Part shown: piece by piece, positions 1 to 8,024 of the stretch
How positions within the stretch are numbered: position 1 is the stretch's first letter
Layout of the letters: each line of letters opens with the position of its first letter
DNA from: an uncultured Christensenella sp.
GTDB lineage: Bacteria; Bacillota; Clostridia; Christensenellales; UBA1242
Length of the DNA stretch: 61,769 bases
Direction of reading: 5' to 3'
Assembly (NCBI GenBank): GCA_949294455.1
Contig: CASFHD010000004.1
Span: 1 to 61,769, forward strand
Translations under genes and position numbers: made by a program
Notes under the pieces: generated by a model
What the model was told of the DNA's origin: nothing
Seen by the model: the letters and a program-made list of their open reading frames with translations, nothing else
Databases searched by the model: none

Positions 1-100
1 TTATTAATTTTTATATAAATTTATAATTTTTTTTGATTTTTAATAAATTTATTTATAATTATTAATGATATAAATTAAATTTTTACTTATTTTATTTATA

Positions 101-1357
101 TTATTTTTCTTGTTTTTTATAAATCTTTTTATAGCCAAAAGGTTGATGTGCTGTTATTACATTATAACAACAAGCCTGTACACATTTATAACAATATATA
201 CATTTTGAATAATCAATGTTTGCATATAATTCATCTTTTTCATCGCGTTGAATTGTTATTGCATGAGTAGGACAAATGTTATAGCATATTGAACAGCCTC
301 GACAATGACTTTTATTGATTTTAGGAATACAATTATGCGTTGAATTATAAATTTTAGAAGATATTTTATTCATTGAATTTGTTTTAGTATCAGAATTCAC
401 TTTTACTATATTAAAATCTTTGGTGGCTGGAGCAACAACTTCACTTAATTTTGAAAATTTTTCTATAATATTATAATTTGTTTGTACAATATTCATATTT
501 TCAAATTTTTCATTTGTAGCTGTTTTTATATCTTCGATAAGATTTGTATAAAATGGAAATTTATTTCGCTTTGCAGATGCGACTATTAAAGGCATTTTTA
601 CAATTGGATAACCTATTAATGATAAACTCATAAGGTCAGTTAAATATGGGTCAATCCCTAAAACTATTCTGTTTAATATTCTAGGTGTTCCATTAATTGG
701 ACCTTCGCCTTCCATACCCACTATTGCATCTACTAAATTTAATCTTATTTTATTATGTAAATATTCTTCTAAATCAATTAAATAATTTGTGTATCTATTA
801 AGGTCTGTATATAAACTTTTTATTTGTTTTTGGTGTGGATAAGGTACACAACCCATTAAATTTTCAACACAGCCGGTTATTCCTGTGTATATGCTTGTTT
901 TTAACTTTGATACATTTATAATCACTGTTGCTTCTTCTATTACAGATAAAATATTTAGAGATTTTGTTTGTTTGCCATCAAAATTAATTGTTTTGAAATT
1001 AAAATTTTTGTTTAATTTTATATTGGTAGATAATGCTAGATCGAACATTCCTGTTACTTCATATACTTTATCTATTTTATTATCATTATAAGAGACATTG
1101 GAACTATCGACAAGTGTACATTTTGCACCAATTTTTAAAATAGGTTCAACTATCGCTCTAATTACATTGGGGTGAGTTGTAATTGCTTTATCGGGAGAAT
1201 ATGCCCCACATAAATTTGCTTTTATAACAACTTTATCACTAGGTTTTACAAACTTTTTGATGCCACCTAGTTCATTTATTGCAGACAAAACACTACTACG
1301 CACATTATCTATTGCGTAGTCCTCAACATATTTCACTGATATGCTTGGTGTTTCCAT
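101..1357 (-). CDS. DUF362-family protein with C-terminal 2x[4Fe-4S] ferredoxin domain
   Basis: About 418 residues. The first ~300 residues match the DUF362 fold (DKVVIKANLC near the start, ITTHPNVIRAIVEP, SKLKTSIYTGITGCVENLMG). The last ~70 residues carry two complete ferredoxin motifs, CRGCSICYNICP and CIYCYKCVQACC, each able to bind a [4Fe-4S] cluster. Family members are cytosolic iron-sulfur proteins whose substrates are mostly unknown, so an electron-transfer or maturation role is inference. The frame is open upstream to a TTG at 1393, but that TTG is the first three bases of a TTGACA -35 box. I therefore place the start at the ATG at 1357, about 7 bases after a -10-like box and without a Shine-Dalgarno, as in a leaderless mRNA. 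It is divergent from the small-protein/pfk pair. Confidence 0.8.
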   Translation of the reverse strand: METPSISVKYVEDYAIDNVRSSVLSAINELGGIKKFVKPSDKVVIKANLCGAYSPDKAITTHPNVIRAIVEPILKIGAKCTLVDSSNVSYNDNKIDKVYEVTGMFDLALSTNIKLNKNFNFKTINFDGKQTKSLNILSVIEEATVIINVSKLKTSIYTGITGCVENLMGCVPYPHQKQIKSLYTDLNRYTNYLIDLEEYLHNKIRLNLVDAIVGMEGEGPINGTPRILNRIVLGIDPYLTDLMSLSLIGYPIVKMPLIVASAKRNKFPFYTNLIEDIKTATNEKFENMNIVQTNYNIIEKFSKLSEVVAPATKDFNIVKVNSDTKTNSMNKISSKIYNSTHNCIPKINKSHCRGCSICYNICPTHAITIQRDEKDELYANIDYSKCIYCYKCVQACCYNVITAHQPFGYKKIYKKQEK

Positions 1358-1364
1358 AATATTT

Positions 1365-1393
1365 AGTTTAATTAAATTAAAATTGTTTGTCAA
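1365..1393 (-). promoter_or_regulatory. Promoter of the DUF362 gene, leaderless arrangement
   Basis: On the minus strand TTGACA (1393-1388), 17 bases, then TAAACT (1370-1365), then 7 bases to the ATG at 1357. Transcription would begin at or next to the start codon. Confidence 0.5.
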
Positions 1394-1413
1394 ATTAAAT
1401 GCTTTAAAAGAGA

Positions 1414-1442
1414 TTGATTTTTTTGTAGAATATGTTTAAAAT
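1414..1442 (+). promoter_or_regulatory. Putative promoter for the small protein + pfk pair
   Basis: TTGATT (1414-1419), 17 bases, TAAAAT (1437-1442). It is followed by a good Shine-Dalgarno (AAGGAG) just before the ATG at 1460. The boxes match consensus moderately. Confidence 0.4.
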
Positions 1443-1459
1443 ATTAAAAAGGAGTTAGA

Positions 1460-1714
1460 ATGTTAAAGATATGGTGTAGAATTACTTCAAAAGAAAAAAT
1501 TATTAAACAAAATATTGTTCAGTTTGACGAGCGTGAAGTTACATTTTATCAAATTGTAAAAACAATATGCGAAAGTTTAGATATTCCAACTCCTGTAATA
1601 CTAATGAAGCACTTGTATGATTTAAAAAAATTTGGAATTAGTCATTTTGGCAAGGGCGACTTTGTTGAAAAAATAGATTTTGATAAATTGTTGTTGGAAG
1701 TTGTAAAAGAATGA
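1460..1714 (+). CDS. Small conserved-looking protein of unknown function
   Basis: 84 residues, which I do not recognise. It has an acidic C-terminal half (GDFVEKIDFDKLLLEVVKE), two cysteines, and no membrane segment, signal peptide or metal motif. It starts with ATG five bases after AAAAAGGAG. Its TGA stop overlaps the first possible ATG of the phosphofructokinase gene (ATGA at 1711-1714), so the two are surely co-transcribed and probably translationally coupled. A regulatory or accessory role to the kinase is only a guess from position. Confidence 0.65.
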   Translation: MLKIWCRITSKEKIIKQNIVQFDEREVTFYQIVKTICESLDIPTPVILMKHLYDLKKFGISHFGKGDFVEKIDFDKLLLEVVKE

Positions 1715-1722
1715 GGGGGAGT

Positions 1723-2607
1723 ATGAAAATAGCAATTTTGACTAGCGGTGGTGATTGTCAGGGAATGAACGCTTGCATTTTATCAGCGTATCAGACTGCG
1801 AAAACAAAAAAAATAGAAATTTTTAAAGTTATAGGCGGATTTGATGGATTAATTGATAATAAAATTTATCCATTGAATGAAATTGATATTATAGGGCGAG
1901 AAAATTTAGGTGGAACTATTTTAAAATCAGCGCGCTCTAAAAGATTTTATGAAGATAAGTATGTAAAAAAGTCAGCAAAAAATTTAAAAAATTTAGGTAT
2001 TGAACATTTAATCATTTTAGGTGGTAACGGCAGTTTTAAAGCAAGTTTAGAATTACAAAATTATGGAATATCCTGTATTTGTTTGCCAGCGACAATTGAC
2101 AATGATTTAAATATGGACAGAACTTTAGGTTTTGATACTGCTTTAAACAATATAGTAAGTGCTATTGAAAATATTTCAGATTGTACAAAAAGTTTTGGTT
2201 ATGGTGCAATAGTAGAAATTATGGGCAGACATTGTTCTGATCTAACTGATATTTCATCTGTTTGCCTTCAAACAAAACTTGTCGTCAAGTCTAAAGAGGA
2301 TTTGCAAATAGTGGCAAATAAAATTAAAACAAAAAAGCCTCAAAATTTCTTAATTTTGCTTATGGAAAACACTGTAGAATTGGATTATTGTAAAGAATTT
2401 CTGCAAACTAATACAAAATATATTTATAAGCCTCACAGATTGGGCTACATTCAAAGGGGTGGAAGACCTTCTGCTTTTGACAGATGGTATGGAAGTGAAC
2501 TTGGAAGATTGTCTGTAGAGTATTTGTCTAAAAATAAATCAAATTTTGCTTTAGGTTATGTCGAAGGTAAAATTGCAGTTCTTGATATACAAAATTCTTT
2601 AAAATAA
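1723..2607 (+). CDS. pfkA: 6-phosphofructokinase (PfkA family)
   Basis: About 294 residues, a little shorter than the usual ~320. It should phosphorylate fructose 6-phosphate in glycolysis in the cytosol. Seen: the nucleotide loop SGGDCQGMN near residue 10, GGT..KSAR, the catalytic TIDND with the base Asp, EIMGRHCSD, and RLGYIQRGG near the end. Two positions differ from well-studied enzymes. The GGDGS loop reads GGNGS, so Asn replaces the Mg-ATP-binding Asp (D103 in E. coli PfkA). The Arg normally preceding VVEVMGR (R162) is not apparent. The Gly after the Asp position fits an ATP rather than a PPi enzyme. I chose the second ATG (1723), which gives the typical MKIAILTSGGD start and has GAGGGG upstream. 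In clostridia pfkA usually follows dnaE; here it lies about 9 kb before it. Confidence 0.85.
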   Translation: MKIAILTSGGDCQGMNACILSAYQTAKTKKIEIFKVIGGFDGLIDNKIYPLNEIDIIGRENLGGTILKSARSKRFYEDKYVKKSAKNLKNLGIEHLIILGGNGSFKASLELQNYGISCICLPATIDNDLNMDRTLGFDTALNNIVSAIENISDCTKSFGYGAIVEIMGRHCSDLTDISSVCLQTKLVVKSKEDLQIVANKIKTKKPQNFLILLMENTVELDYCKEFLQTNTKYIYKPHRLGYIQRGGRPSAFDRWYGSELGRLSVEYLSKNKSNFALGYVEGKIAVLDIQNSLK

Positions 2608-2619
2608 TGTAACAAATTA

Positions 2620-2648
2620 TTGACATTGTGTGATTAAAATGATATATT
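2620..2648 (+). promoter_or_regulatory. Strong sigma-70/A-type promoter for greA
   Basis: TTGACA (2620-2625), 17-base spacer, TATATT (2643-2648). It lies immediately after the pfk stop and sets greA apart as its own transcription unit with a leader of about 65 bases. Confidence 0.8.
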
Positions 2649-2669
2649 AAAGCATATATTAATGAGAGG

Positions 2670-2697
2670 GCAATTATTCTTTAATATTGCTTTTTTT
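2670..2697 (+). promoter_or_regulatory. Hairpin plus seven T's in the greA leader, possible attenuator
   Basis: GCAAT (2670-2674) pairs with ATTGC (2686-2690); an alternative bulged pairing lengthens the stem. Seven T's follow (2691-2697). It sits between the promoter and the greA Shine-Dalgarno. It looks like a weak intrinsic terminator inside the leader, but the stem is short and AT-rich, so the call is tentative. Confidence 0.3.
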
Positions 2698-2721
2698 GTT
2701 GATTTATTTAGTGGAGGTCTT

Positions 2722-3195
2722 ATGGAAGAAAAAGTTTTTATGACAGCTAAAGGATTGGAAGACTGCAAAACCAGACTTGCTTATTTGAAAGAAACTAGAC
2801 GAAAAGAAGTTGCTGATAAAATAGCTGAAGCAAGAAGTTATGGTGATTTGTCTGAAAATAGTGAATATGATATTGCTCGTGCTGAAGCAGTGGCAGTGGA
2901 AACTGAAATTGAAGAATTGGAAGAAAAGATTAAAAATGTTTCTATCATTGATACAAAAAAAATTAATACTTCAAAAGTAAATGTTGGCTGTTCAGTTACT
3001 ATTTTAAATATGAAGGTAAATAAAGAATTTACTTACAGAATTGTAGGTGATACTGAAAGTGACCCTATGAATGGCTTAATTAGCAATATCAGTCCTGTGG
3101 GCGCTGGATTGCTTGGTAAAAAAGTTGGCGAAATTGCTAGCATTAATACCCCTGCGGGTGTAGTAGAAATGAAAATTTTGAAAATAAAAGCATAA
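2722..3195 (+). CDS. greA: Transcription elongation factor GreA
   Basis: 157 residues, the normal family length. GreA enters the secondary channel of backtracked RNA polymerase and stimulates transcript cleavage. The N-terminal coiled coil is obvious (residues ~5-75, rich in E/K/A/R). Its tip carries GDLSENSEY at residues ~41-49, supplying the acidic Asp and Glu that position the catalytic metal. The C-terminal half is the FKBP-like domain. An upstream in-frame ATG at 2662 would add 20 hydrophobic residues not seen in GreA. The ATG at 2722 has GGAGGT at 2713-2718, so I use it. An intrinsic terminator follows. Confidence 0.95.
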   Translation: MEEKVFMTAKGLEDCKTRLAYLKETRRKEVADKIAEARSYGDLSENSEYDIARAEAVAVETEIEELEEKIKNVSIIDTKKINTSKVNVGCSVTILNMKVNKEFTYRIVGDTESDPMNGLISNISPVGAGLLGKKVGEIASINTPAGVVEMKILKIKA

Positions 3196-3210
3196 ATAAA
3201 GCAAAATCTA

Positions 3211-3240
3211 AAACTGTTAGAAAAAACTAACGGTTTTTTT
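3211..3240 (+). terminator. Intrinsic terminator of greA
   Basis: AAACTGTTAG pairs with CTAACGGTTT (one G-U pair) around an A6 loop, ending in a run of T's. Confidence 0.85.
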
Positions 3241-3253
3241 ATTTTAAAATATT

Positions 3254-3281
3254 TTGAAATTGATTTTTGATATGTTATAAT
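3254..3281 (+). promoter_or_regulatory. Promoter of the inositol-phosphatase-family gene
   Basis: TTGAAA (3254-3259), 16 bases, perfect TATAAT (3276-3281). Confidence 0.65.
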
Positions 3282-3303
3282 ATTAAAATTGAATAGAGGG
3301 GTT

Positions 3304-4074
3304 ATGTACGAAAGAGAATTAAGGTTTATGCTAAAAACCATAAAAAATTGTGGTATTATTGCAAAAAAAGGTGCGACGAGTGTTACTAAAAAATCAAAGC
3401 ACGATTATGTTACTGATAAAGATTTAATTGTTGAAGCATATTTGATAAGAGAAATTAAAAAGGAATTTCCGTCAGATAGAATTTTAAGTGAAGAATCTCG
3501 GCCATTAGAAAAATTAAAAAATAGAATATGGATTATTGACCCGATAGACGGTACTTTAAACTATATGTCTGGTAACCCTAATTGGTGTATTCAGATGGCT
3601 TTCTATGATGAGGGTGAAATTAAGGCAAGCGTTGTGTATTTGCCTGAATTTAATAAAACAATTCACGCATTAAAAGGGCAAGGGGCTTATATAAATAACA
3701 AAAAAATTATATTGAATCTACATAAACCATTAGATACTTGTTTAATTAATATGCCAACTTATCCTATAAAAAATTTTCAATTATACATTGATTTAATGCA
3801 GGGATTAATTAATGCAGGAGCAAAAATTAGAAGCGTAGGGTCATCAGGAATTGAAATTACAGGAATTTTATATGGTTATACAGATGTTAATATAACATTA
3901 AATCCTAACATTTGGGATTATGCCCCTGGAGATTTAATTTTATCAGAAGCGGGTGGTGTAAAACTTACAAGAAAACTAAAAACTGTTAGTCTAACTGTCT
4001 TTGCACTTAATCAAGAAATAGCAAATGATATTAATACTATCATTGAAAAGTGTTTTCGACAATCAAATAAATAG
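3304..4074 (+). CDS. Inositol monophosphatase family phosphatase
   Basis: About 256 residues. It belongs to the Mg-dependent, Li-sensitive sugar-phosphatase superfamily (IMPase, CysQ, archaeal-type FBPase). All metal-binding motifs are present: VTDKD, the EES glutamate, WIIDPIDGTLNY, and WDYAPGDLILSEAGG. The substrate cannot be read from sequence; inositol phosphate, fructose 1,6-bisphosphate or 3'-phosphoadenosine 5'-phosphate are all possible. A TTG at 3289 is in frame, but the ATG at 3304, preceded by AGAGGGG, is the likely start. It has its own promoter, and a terminator overlaps its stop codon, so it is monocistronic. Confidence 0.85.
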   Translation: MYERELRFMLKTIKNCGIIAKKGATSVTKKSKHDYVTDKDLIVEAYLIREIKKEFPSDRILSEESRPLEKLKNRIWIIDPIDGTLNYMSGNPNWCIQMAFYDEGEIKASVVYLPEFNKTIHALKGQGAYINNKKIILNLHKPLDTCLINMPTYPIKNFQLYIDLMQGLINAGAKIRSVGSSGIEITGILYGYTDVNITLNPNIWDYAPGDLILSEAGGVKLTRKLKTVSLTVFALNQEIANDINTIIEKCFRQSNK

Positions 4075-4108
4075 AACAATTATTATTAAACATTTGTTCT
4101 ATTTTTTT
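4071..4108 (+). terminator. Intrinsic terminator overlapping the stop codon
   Basis: ATAGAACAA (4071-4079) pairs perfectly with TTGTTCTAT (4094-4102) and is followed by a T run. The stem begins inside the TAG stop of the phosphatase gene. Confidence 0.85.
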
Positions 4109-4141
4109 ATTACAATTTTGTAAAAAAATCTCGAAATGGTA

Positions 4142-4170
4142 TTGAATTATGTATTTTTCATTGTTATATT
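4142..4170 (+). promoter_or_regulatory. Promoter of the Spo0A-C-like gene
   Basis: TTGAAT (4142-4147), 17 bases, TATATT (4165-4170). It lies inside the longest open frame, which supports the downstream start at 4190. Confidence 0.55.
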
Positions 4171-4189
4171 GTCGATGCGTGAGGTTTTT

Positions 4190-4753
4190 ATGTGCGAAGT
4201 TAAAAATTTTGTAATTTATGATATTGATGATTTTAATGAATGTAGTTTAAAAGATTTTAAATGTGCGTTTAATTTGTTTAAATTTAATGATATTGTTTTA
4301 TTGAAAACATTTTTAGAACATAATACTTGCGATATGTTAATTGTTAGAAAAGATTTTATTATTTCATCTTTTAATTTATCAAAAGTGCTTTATGTTGTAG
4401 ATAGTTTTGATAAACTTAATCAGTGTAAACTTTATTTTAATAATGAATATTGGTCGAGTATTGATAAGAAGTTAAATAGTTTTGGTTTTATGAAAGGATA
4501 TAAAGGTTATTATTTTTTTTCGCTCATTATTTTAGAACTATTAAAAAATCATAACAATAAATTAGATACTATTTATAACAAAATTTCATTAGTTGAAAAG
4601 GTAGATAAAGAAAATATAATAAAAAATATTAATAGTATGATTAAGGCATCAATTTTAACTTCTGCTAAGTTTAGGAATTTTTTTTCATCATCAAAAAAAA
4701 TTACTCCAAAAGAAGTAATTTTTAAATCTTATTTTAATCTTATTGCTTGTTAG
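4190..4753 (+). CDS. Orphan Spo0A C-terminal-domain-like DNA-binding protein
   Basis: 187 residues. The C-terminal ~95 residues follow the Spo0A effector-domain pattern: a helix ending in FGFMKGYKGYYFF (compare GVPAHIKGYLYL), then LDTIYNKIS, then a recognition-like helix ENIIKNINSMIKASI, then a closing KITPKEVIFKSYFNLI (compare KPTNSEFI). The N-terminal ~90 residues could be a worn receiver domain; an acidic patch (YDIDD) is present but no convincing phospho-Asp or Lys. It is therefore probably not controlled by phosphorelay. I start at the third ATG (4190), six bases after GAGG and downstream of the promoter. It is convergent with, and overlaps by 14 bases, the next gene. Divergence is high, so function is inference. 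Confidence 0.6.
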   Translation: MCEVKNFVIYDIDDFNECSLKDFKCAFNLFKFNDIVLLKTFLEHNTCDMLIVRKDFIISSFNLSKVLYVVDSFDKLNQCKLYFNNEYWSSIDKKLNSFGFMKGYKGYYFFSLIILELLKNHNNKLDTIYNKISLVEKVDKENIIKNINSMIKASILTSAKFRNFFSSSKKITPKEVIFKSYFNLIAC

Positions 4754-5285
4754 AGTTTTGTTTTACAGCCAATCTTAATCTGTTTCTTATATTTGAAATG
4801 TCTAATTCATTTAAGGTTGTTTTGTTAATAACCACCATAAATGTATTTTCAAATAAAGCATATAGTCTTTTACTATCTTCACCTATTGATGATAAATTTG
4901 CAAATTTATATTCATTTTTACCTAACAATTCATTTTCATTTCCGTAAAATATTTCTGTTAATTTTGCGTTGTCAATTATAATTTCACATATCTTTACTTT
5001 GTCTAAATTTTGCTTGTAAAAATATTTCTTTTGTCTTTTCTGCATAATTTTTGGAAAAGATTTTTCAAATATAAATATTGAAATAAATATTGCTATAAAT
5101 ATTATATCTAAAACTACAGAACTTTTTGATACAATGTCAACTATTAATAAAGCAACTGATAAAATTAAGCCTATTGATAAAATTATTGGCATTATTTTTT
5201 CTTTTTTACCTTTTGTTGCCTTTACTGAAAATTTACTACCACTTAAATTGTCTTCGACTGAATATTCGTATCTTATTTTTGTCAT
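4740..5285 (-). CDS. Small membrane protein, two TM segments, YcxB-like tail
   Basis: 181 residues. After ~30 polar residues come two membrane segments (about residues 33-53 and 58-75), then a soluble C-terminal domain. The order resembles YcxB/PH-like bacterial membrane proteins (a strand-rich tail ending in a helix, ELDISNIRNRLRLAV), but this is weak. ATG start preceded by AAAGGG. The 3' end overlaps the convergent Spo0A-C-like gene by 14 bases, so neither has an obvious dedicated terminator here. Function unknown. Confidence 0.65.
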   Translation of the reverse strand: MTKIRYEYSVEDNLSGSKFSVKATKGKKEKIMPIILSIGLILSVALLIVDIVSKSSVVLDIIFIAIFISIFIFEKSFPKIMQKRQKKYFYKQNLDKVKICEIIIDNAKLTEIFYGNENELLGKNEYKFANLSSIGEDSKRLYALFENTFMVVINKTTLNELDISNIRNRLRLAVKQNSNKQ

Positions 5286-5429
5286 ATTACCCTTTTTGTT
5301 CTAATTTGTTAGTATATTTTTATTAATTGGAGTATAACATAACTTAATTATTTTGTAAACTTGATTGGAATATTTTATTGACTTTGCACATTTAAAATGA
5401 TAACCTTATATTAATTATTAGGAGGAAAA

Positions 5430-5882
5430 ATGGGCGGAGTTGATGTTTGGGTTTGGTTCGCTGTTTTAATCGTTGCAATTGTAGTTGAGGCAATGACTGT
5501 AGAACTAGTATCTTTGTGGTTTGCGTTTGGGGCAATCGGTGCTATAATTGCTGCAAGTTTGTCTAATTCGTTAATTTTAGAATTTTCTATATTTATAATT
5601 GTGTCTGTTTTAATGTTGATTTTTACAAGAAAATTCTTTATAAAACTCTTAAAAAAATCAGATTTGAAAAGTAATGTTGATACATATATTGGTAAAAAAT
5701 TTGAAATAGATAAAATCGAAGACGGCGGTTATGTATATCACAAAATTAATGGTATTGATTGGCGCGTGGTGTCAAGCGATAATTCAAAATTAGAGTTAGG
5801 GAAAACTTATGAAGTTGTATCAATTGATGGAAATAAATTAATAGTAAAATTATCAGATGAAAAAAATGAAATTAAAGGTTAG
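5430..5882 (+). CDS. NfeD-family membrane protein
   Basis: 150 residues, the short NfeD type. Two or three hydrophobic helices fill residues ~5-70. They are followed by a C-terminal OB-fold-like domain (SNVDTYIGKKFEIDKIEDGGYV...INGIDWRVVS...LELGKTYEVVSIDGNKLIV). NfeD proteins are nearly always paired with an SPFH protein, and here the SPFH gene begins nine bases downstream. The pair probably forms a membrane microdomain scaffold. Starts at ATG after AGGAGG; a TTGACT box at 5378 may be part of its promoter. Confidence 0.88.
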   Translation: MGGVDVWVWFAVLIVAIVVEAMTVELVSLWFAFGAIGAIIAASLSNSLILEFSIFIIVSVLMLIFTRKFFIKLLKKSDLKSNVDTYIGKKFEIDKIEDGGYVYHKINGIDWRVVSSDNSKLELGKTYEVVSIDGNKLIVKLSDEKNEIKG

Positions 5883-5890
5883 GAGAATAT

Positions 5891-6781
5891 ATGACGGGTG
5901 TTTGGATTGTAGTTTTAATTATTGTAGCAATTATAATGGCTCTTATTATAGCAGGCATAAGACTTGTTAGACAATCAACAGCTATTGTTGTGGAAAGATT
6001 GGGGAAATTTAATAGGGTGTTAAATACTGGCATACATGTCATCATTCCTTTTATTGAAAGAACTAGCCCTAAAATTTCATTAAAAGAACATGTGGCAGAT
6101 TTTGAACCGCAAGATGTTATTACAAAAGACAATGTTACAATGAAAATTGATACTGTTGTTTACTATCAAATTACTGACCCAAAAGCATATTCATACGGGG
6201 TAGAAAATCCTATGCGTGCAATAGAAAATTTGACTGCTACAACTTTAAGAAATATTGTTGGTGAACTCGAACTTGATGAAACTTTAACATCTAGAGATAC
6301 TGTAAATAATAAAATGAGAATAATTCTAGATGAAGCGACAGACCCTTGGGGAATTAAAGTCAATCGTGTAGAGTTGAAAAATATTTTGCCACCAAAAGAT
6401 ATTCAAGAAGCAATGGAAAAGCAAATGCGTGCGGAAAGAGAAAGGCGCGAGCAGATTTTACGAGCAGAAGGCGAGAAAAAAGCAAACATTTTAGTTGCAG
6501 AGGGCGAGAAAGAAGCGGAAATCTTGCGTGCAGAGGCAAAGAAAATGGCTTTAATCACAGAGGCAGAAGGTCAAGCAGAGGCGATAGAGCGTATAATTAA
6601 GGCAAAACCTGATGCAAGCTATTTGACATTGCAAGGCTTTGATGCTTTGAAAGTAATGGCAAATGGTCAGAGTACCAAAATAATTGTTCCAAGTGATTTG
6701 CAAAATATCGCAGGAGTATTAACTTCACTTGCCGAAACATTGAAAAATCCAGAAAACACAAATAAAGATCAATTAAAATAA
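5891..6781 (+). CDS. SPFH/band-7 (stomatin/QmcA-like) membrane protein
   Basis: 296 residues. One N-terminal membrane segment (residues ~4-26). It is followed by the SPFH domain (AIVVERLGKFNRVLNTGIHVIIPFIE, then PQDVITKDNVTMKIDTVVYYQI), then a charged Ala/Glu/Arg-rich coiled coil (residues ~165-235, with repeated RAEGEKKA/VAEGEKEAE units). This is the standard stomatin/paraslipin architecture. Such proteins oligomerise at the inner membrane and organise microdomains or proteases. It forms an operon with NfeD and ends at its own terminator. Confidence 0.93.
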   Translation: MTGVWIVVLIIVAIIMALIIAGIRLVRQSTAIVVERLGKFNRVLNTGIHVIIPFIERTSPKISLKEHVADFEPQDVITKDNVTMKIDTVVYYQITDPKAYSYGVENPMRAIENLTATTLRNIVGELELDETLTSRDTVNNKMRIILDEATDPWGIKVNRVELKNILPPKDIQEAMEKQMRAERERREQILRAEGEKKANILVAEGEKEAEILRAEAKKMALITEAEGQAEAIERIIKAKPDASYLTLQGFDALKVMANGQSTKIIVPSDLQNIAGVLTSLAETLKNPENTNKDQLK

Positions 6782-6819
6782 TCCTTAATGTTATTTACAT
6801 TTAGGATTTTATTTTTTTG
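6781..6819 (+). terminator. Terminator of the NfeD-SPFH operon
   Basis: ATCCTTAATG (6781-6790) pairs with CATTTAGGAT (6798-6807), one mismatch, followed by a T-rich tail. Confidence 0.75.
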
Positions 6820-6821
6820 TA

Positions 6822-6849
6822 TTGACAATTTTCTTTTTAATGTTAAAAT
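6822..6849 (+). promoter_or_regulatory. Promoter of the coiled-coil gene
   Basis: TTGACA (6822-6827), 16 bases, TAAAAT (6844-6849). It lies within the longest open frame, so the true start must be downstream. Confidence 0.7.
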
Positions 6850-6871
6850 CTTTACAGTTATAGGAGATAAA

Positions 6872-7735
6872 GTGGAATTATTAGATAATGAGTTTAATTT
6901 TAATAAAGTAATAAATAAAAAAGATATTGAACAACTAGCAGTTTGTTATAGTAATGTTTTTTACGAATTAAATACGCTTTTATTGCTATTGAAAAAAAGT
7001 CGTTTTATATCTAATTCTAAATGGGTTTCAGAAAATTCACAATTTAAAGATACTCTTATAGGAACAATATGTTTTTCTGAAAATTATGATGATCAAAATT
7101 ATGTTCAAAATTTATTAAACGATAAAAAATTTGAGTTTTTGAGTCAAATTGAATTTATTACAAGAATATTTAATCTATCACATGCAAATATAAATATAAA
7201 TTATATTACAAGATTAAGAGAAGGAATTTCGAGTCTTGTAACAGGGTTGAATAAAATTGCAAATGATTATCAAAATTCTTTAATTTTAACGCAGAATGAA
7301 TTGGAATCTATAGATAATCCGCCTGAATGCAAAAAAGAACTAAGTCAAGAATTTGAAATATATTTAACAATTTACAAAGAGATTATGCAAGTAATAAATT
7401 TATTAAATAATAAAATTCAAAGTATTAACATTTTATATCAAAATATAATCAAATTAAAATATAAAAAAATACAAGATAAGATTGATAATAATGTTCTTCA
7501 TTTAAATGAATTGGAAAAACAAATCTTCAGATTGAATGGTAAAATAAAAGAAAAACAAAGAAGATTACGCTATGCAAATAAAAAAATAAGTAATGATATT
7601 GGTAAAGAGAATCTTTATAATTCTAATGAATTAAGACTAATACAAGAGATAGAAAAAATGAAAAAAGATTTAGAATTATTAATTGAAGAAAGCGAACGCT
7701 TGAAGATTGAAAATATCAAACTTTACAATCAATAA
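6872..7735 (+). CDS. Coiled-coil protein of unknown function
   Basis: 287 residues from a GTG start. The frame is open back to an ATG at 6788, but that start would overlap the terminator and promoter. The GTG at 6872 sits six bases after AGGAGA. There is no signal peptide or membrane span. Residues ~1-190 are helical with hydrophobic heptads. The last ~90 residues are a clear coiled coil (LNELEKQIFRLNGKIKEKQRRL, then IQEIEKMKKDLELLIEESERL). It is monocistronic and I do not recognise a family. A structural or partner-binding role is likely but unproven. Confidence 0.7.
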   Translation: MELLDNEFNFNKVINKKDIEQLAVCYSNVFYELNTLLLLLKKSRFISNSKWVSENSQFKDTLIGTICFSENYDDQNYVQNLLNDKKFEFLSQIEFITRIFNLSHANININYITRLREGISSLVTGLNKIANDYQNSLILTQNELESIDNPPECKKELSQEFEIYLTIYKEIMQVINLLNNKIQSINILYQNIIKLKYKKIQDKIDNNVLHLNELEKQIFRLNGKIKEKQRRLRYANKKISNDIGKENLYNSNELRLIQEIEKMKKDLELLIEESERLKIENIKLYNQ

Positions 7736-8024
7736 GAAAATAACACCTATATAAAATCATGTATTTGTTAATTATATTAGGTATTATTATATAAAAAAAT
7801 TTTAATTAAATTTTTTAAAAAATATCTTAACAATGTTGCAATTAATAAATGTAAAAAAATTAAAACTTATAAAATAAATTCTATCTATAATTATAATTTG
7901 ATTTAATTTAATTAAAAATTTTTTGAAGATTTATTATGATATATTTAAAAATATCGTTAAAATATTTTGAAGAATAATAAACCAGAGTAAAGACGAGACG
8001 TTATCTGAGATTTTAAAATTTATA
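7736..8024. other. AT-rich spacer with no gene found
   Basis: About 290 bases with no plausible coding frame. An imperfect inverted repeat around ACACCTATATAA / TTATATTAGGT just after the coiled-coil gene could end its transcript, but it lacks a good T run. A less AT-rich patch at 7981-8012 is unexplained. Confidence 0.5.

Noticed and set aside
1358..1393. TTG start adding 12 residues to the DUF362 protein
   Set aside because: The TTG is the first half of a TTGACA -35 box; the ATG at 1357 is better placed.
1712..1714. TGA read as tryptophan (mollicute-like code)
   Set aside because: TGA ends several genes cleanly, TGG is used for Trp, and wall-synthesis genes are present.
4136..4189. N-terminal extensions of the open frames at 4136, 6788, 17748 and 2662
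   Set aside because: Each extension overlaps a promoter or terminator, and the inner start has a ribosome-binding site or matches the family N-terminus.
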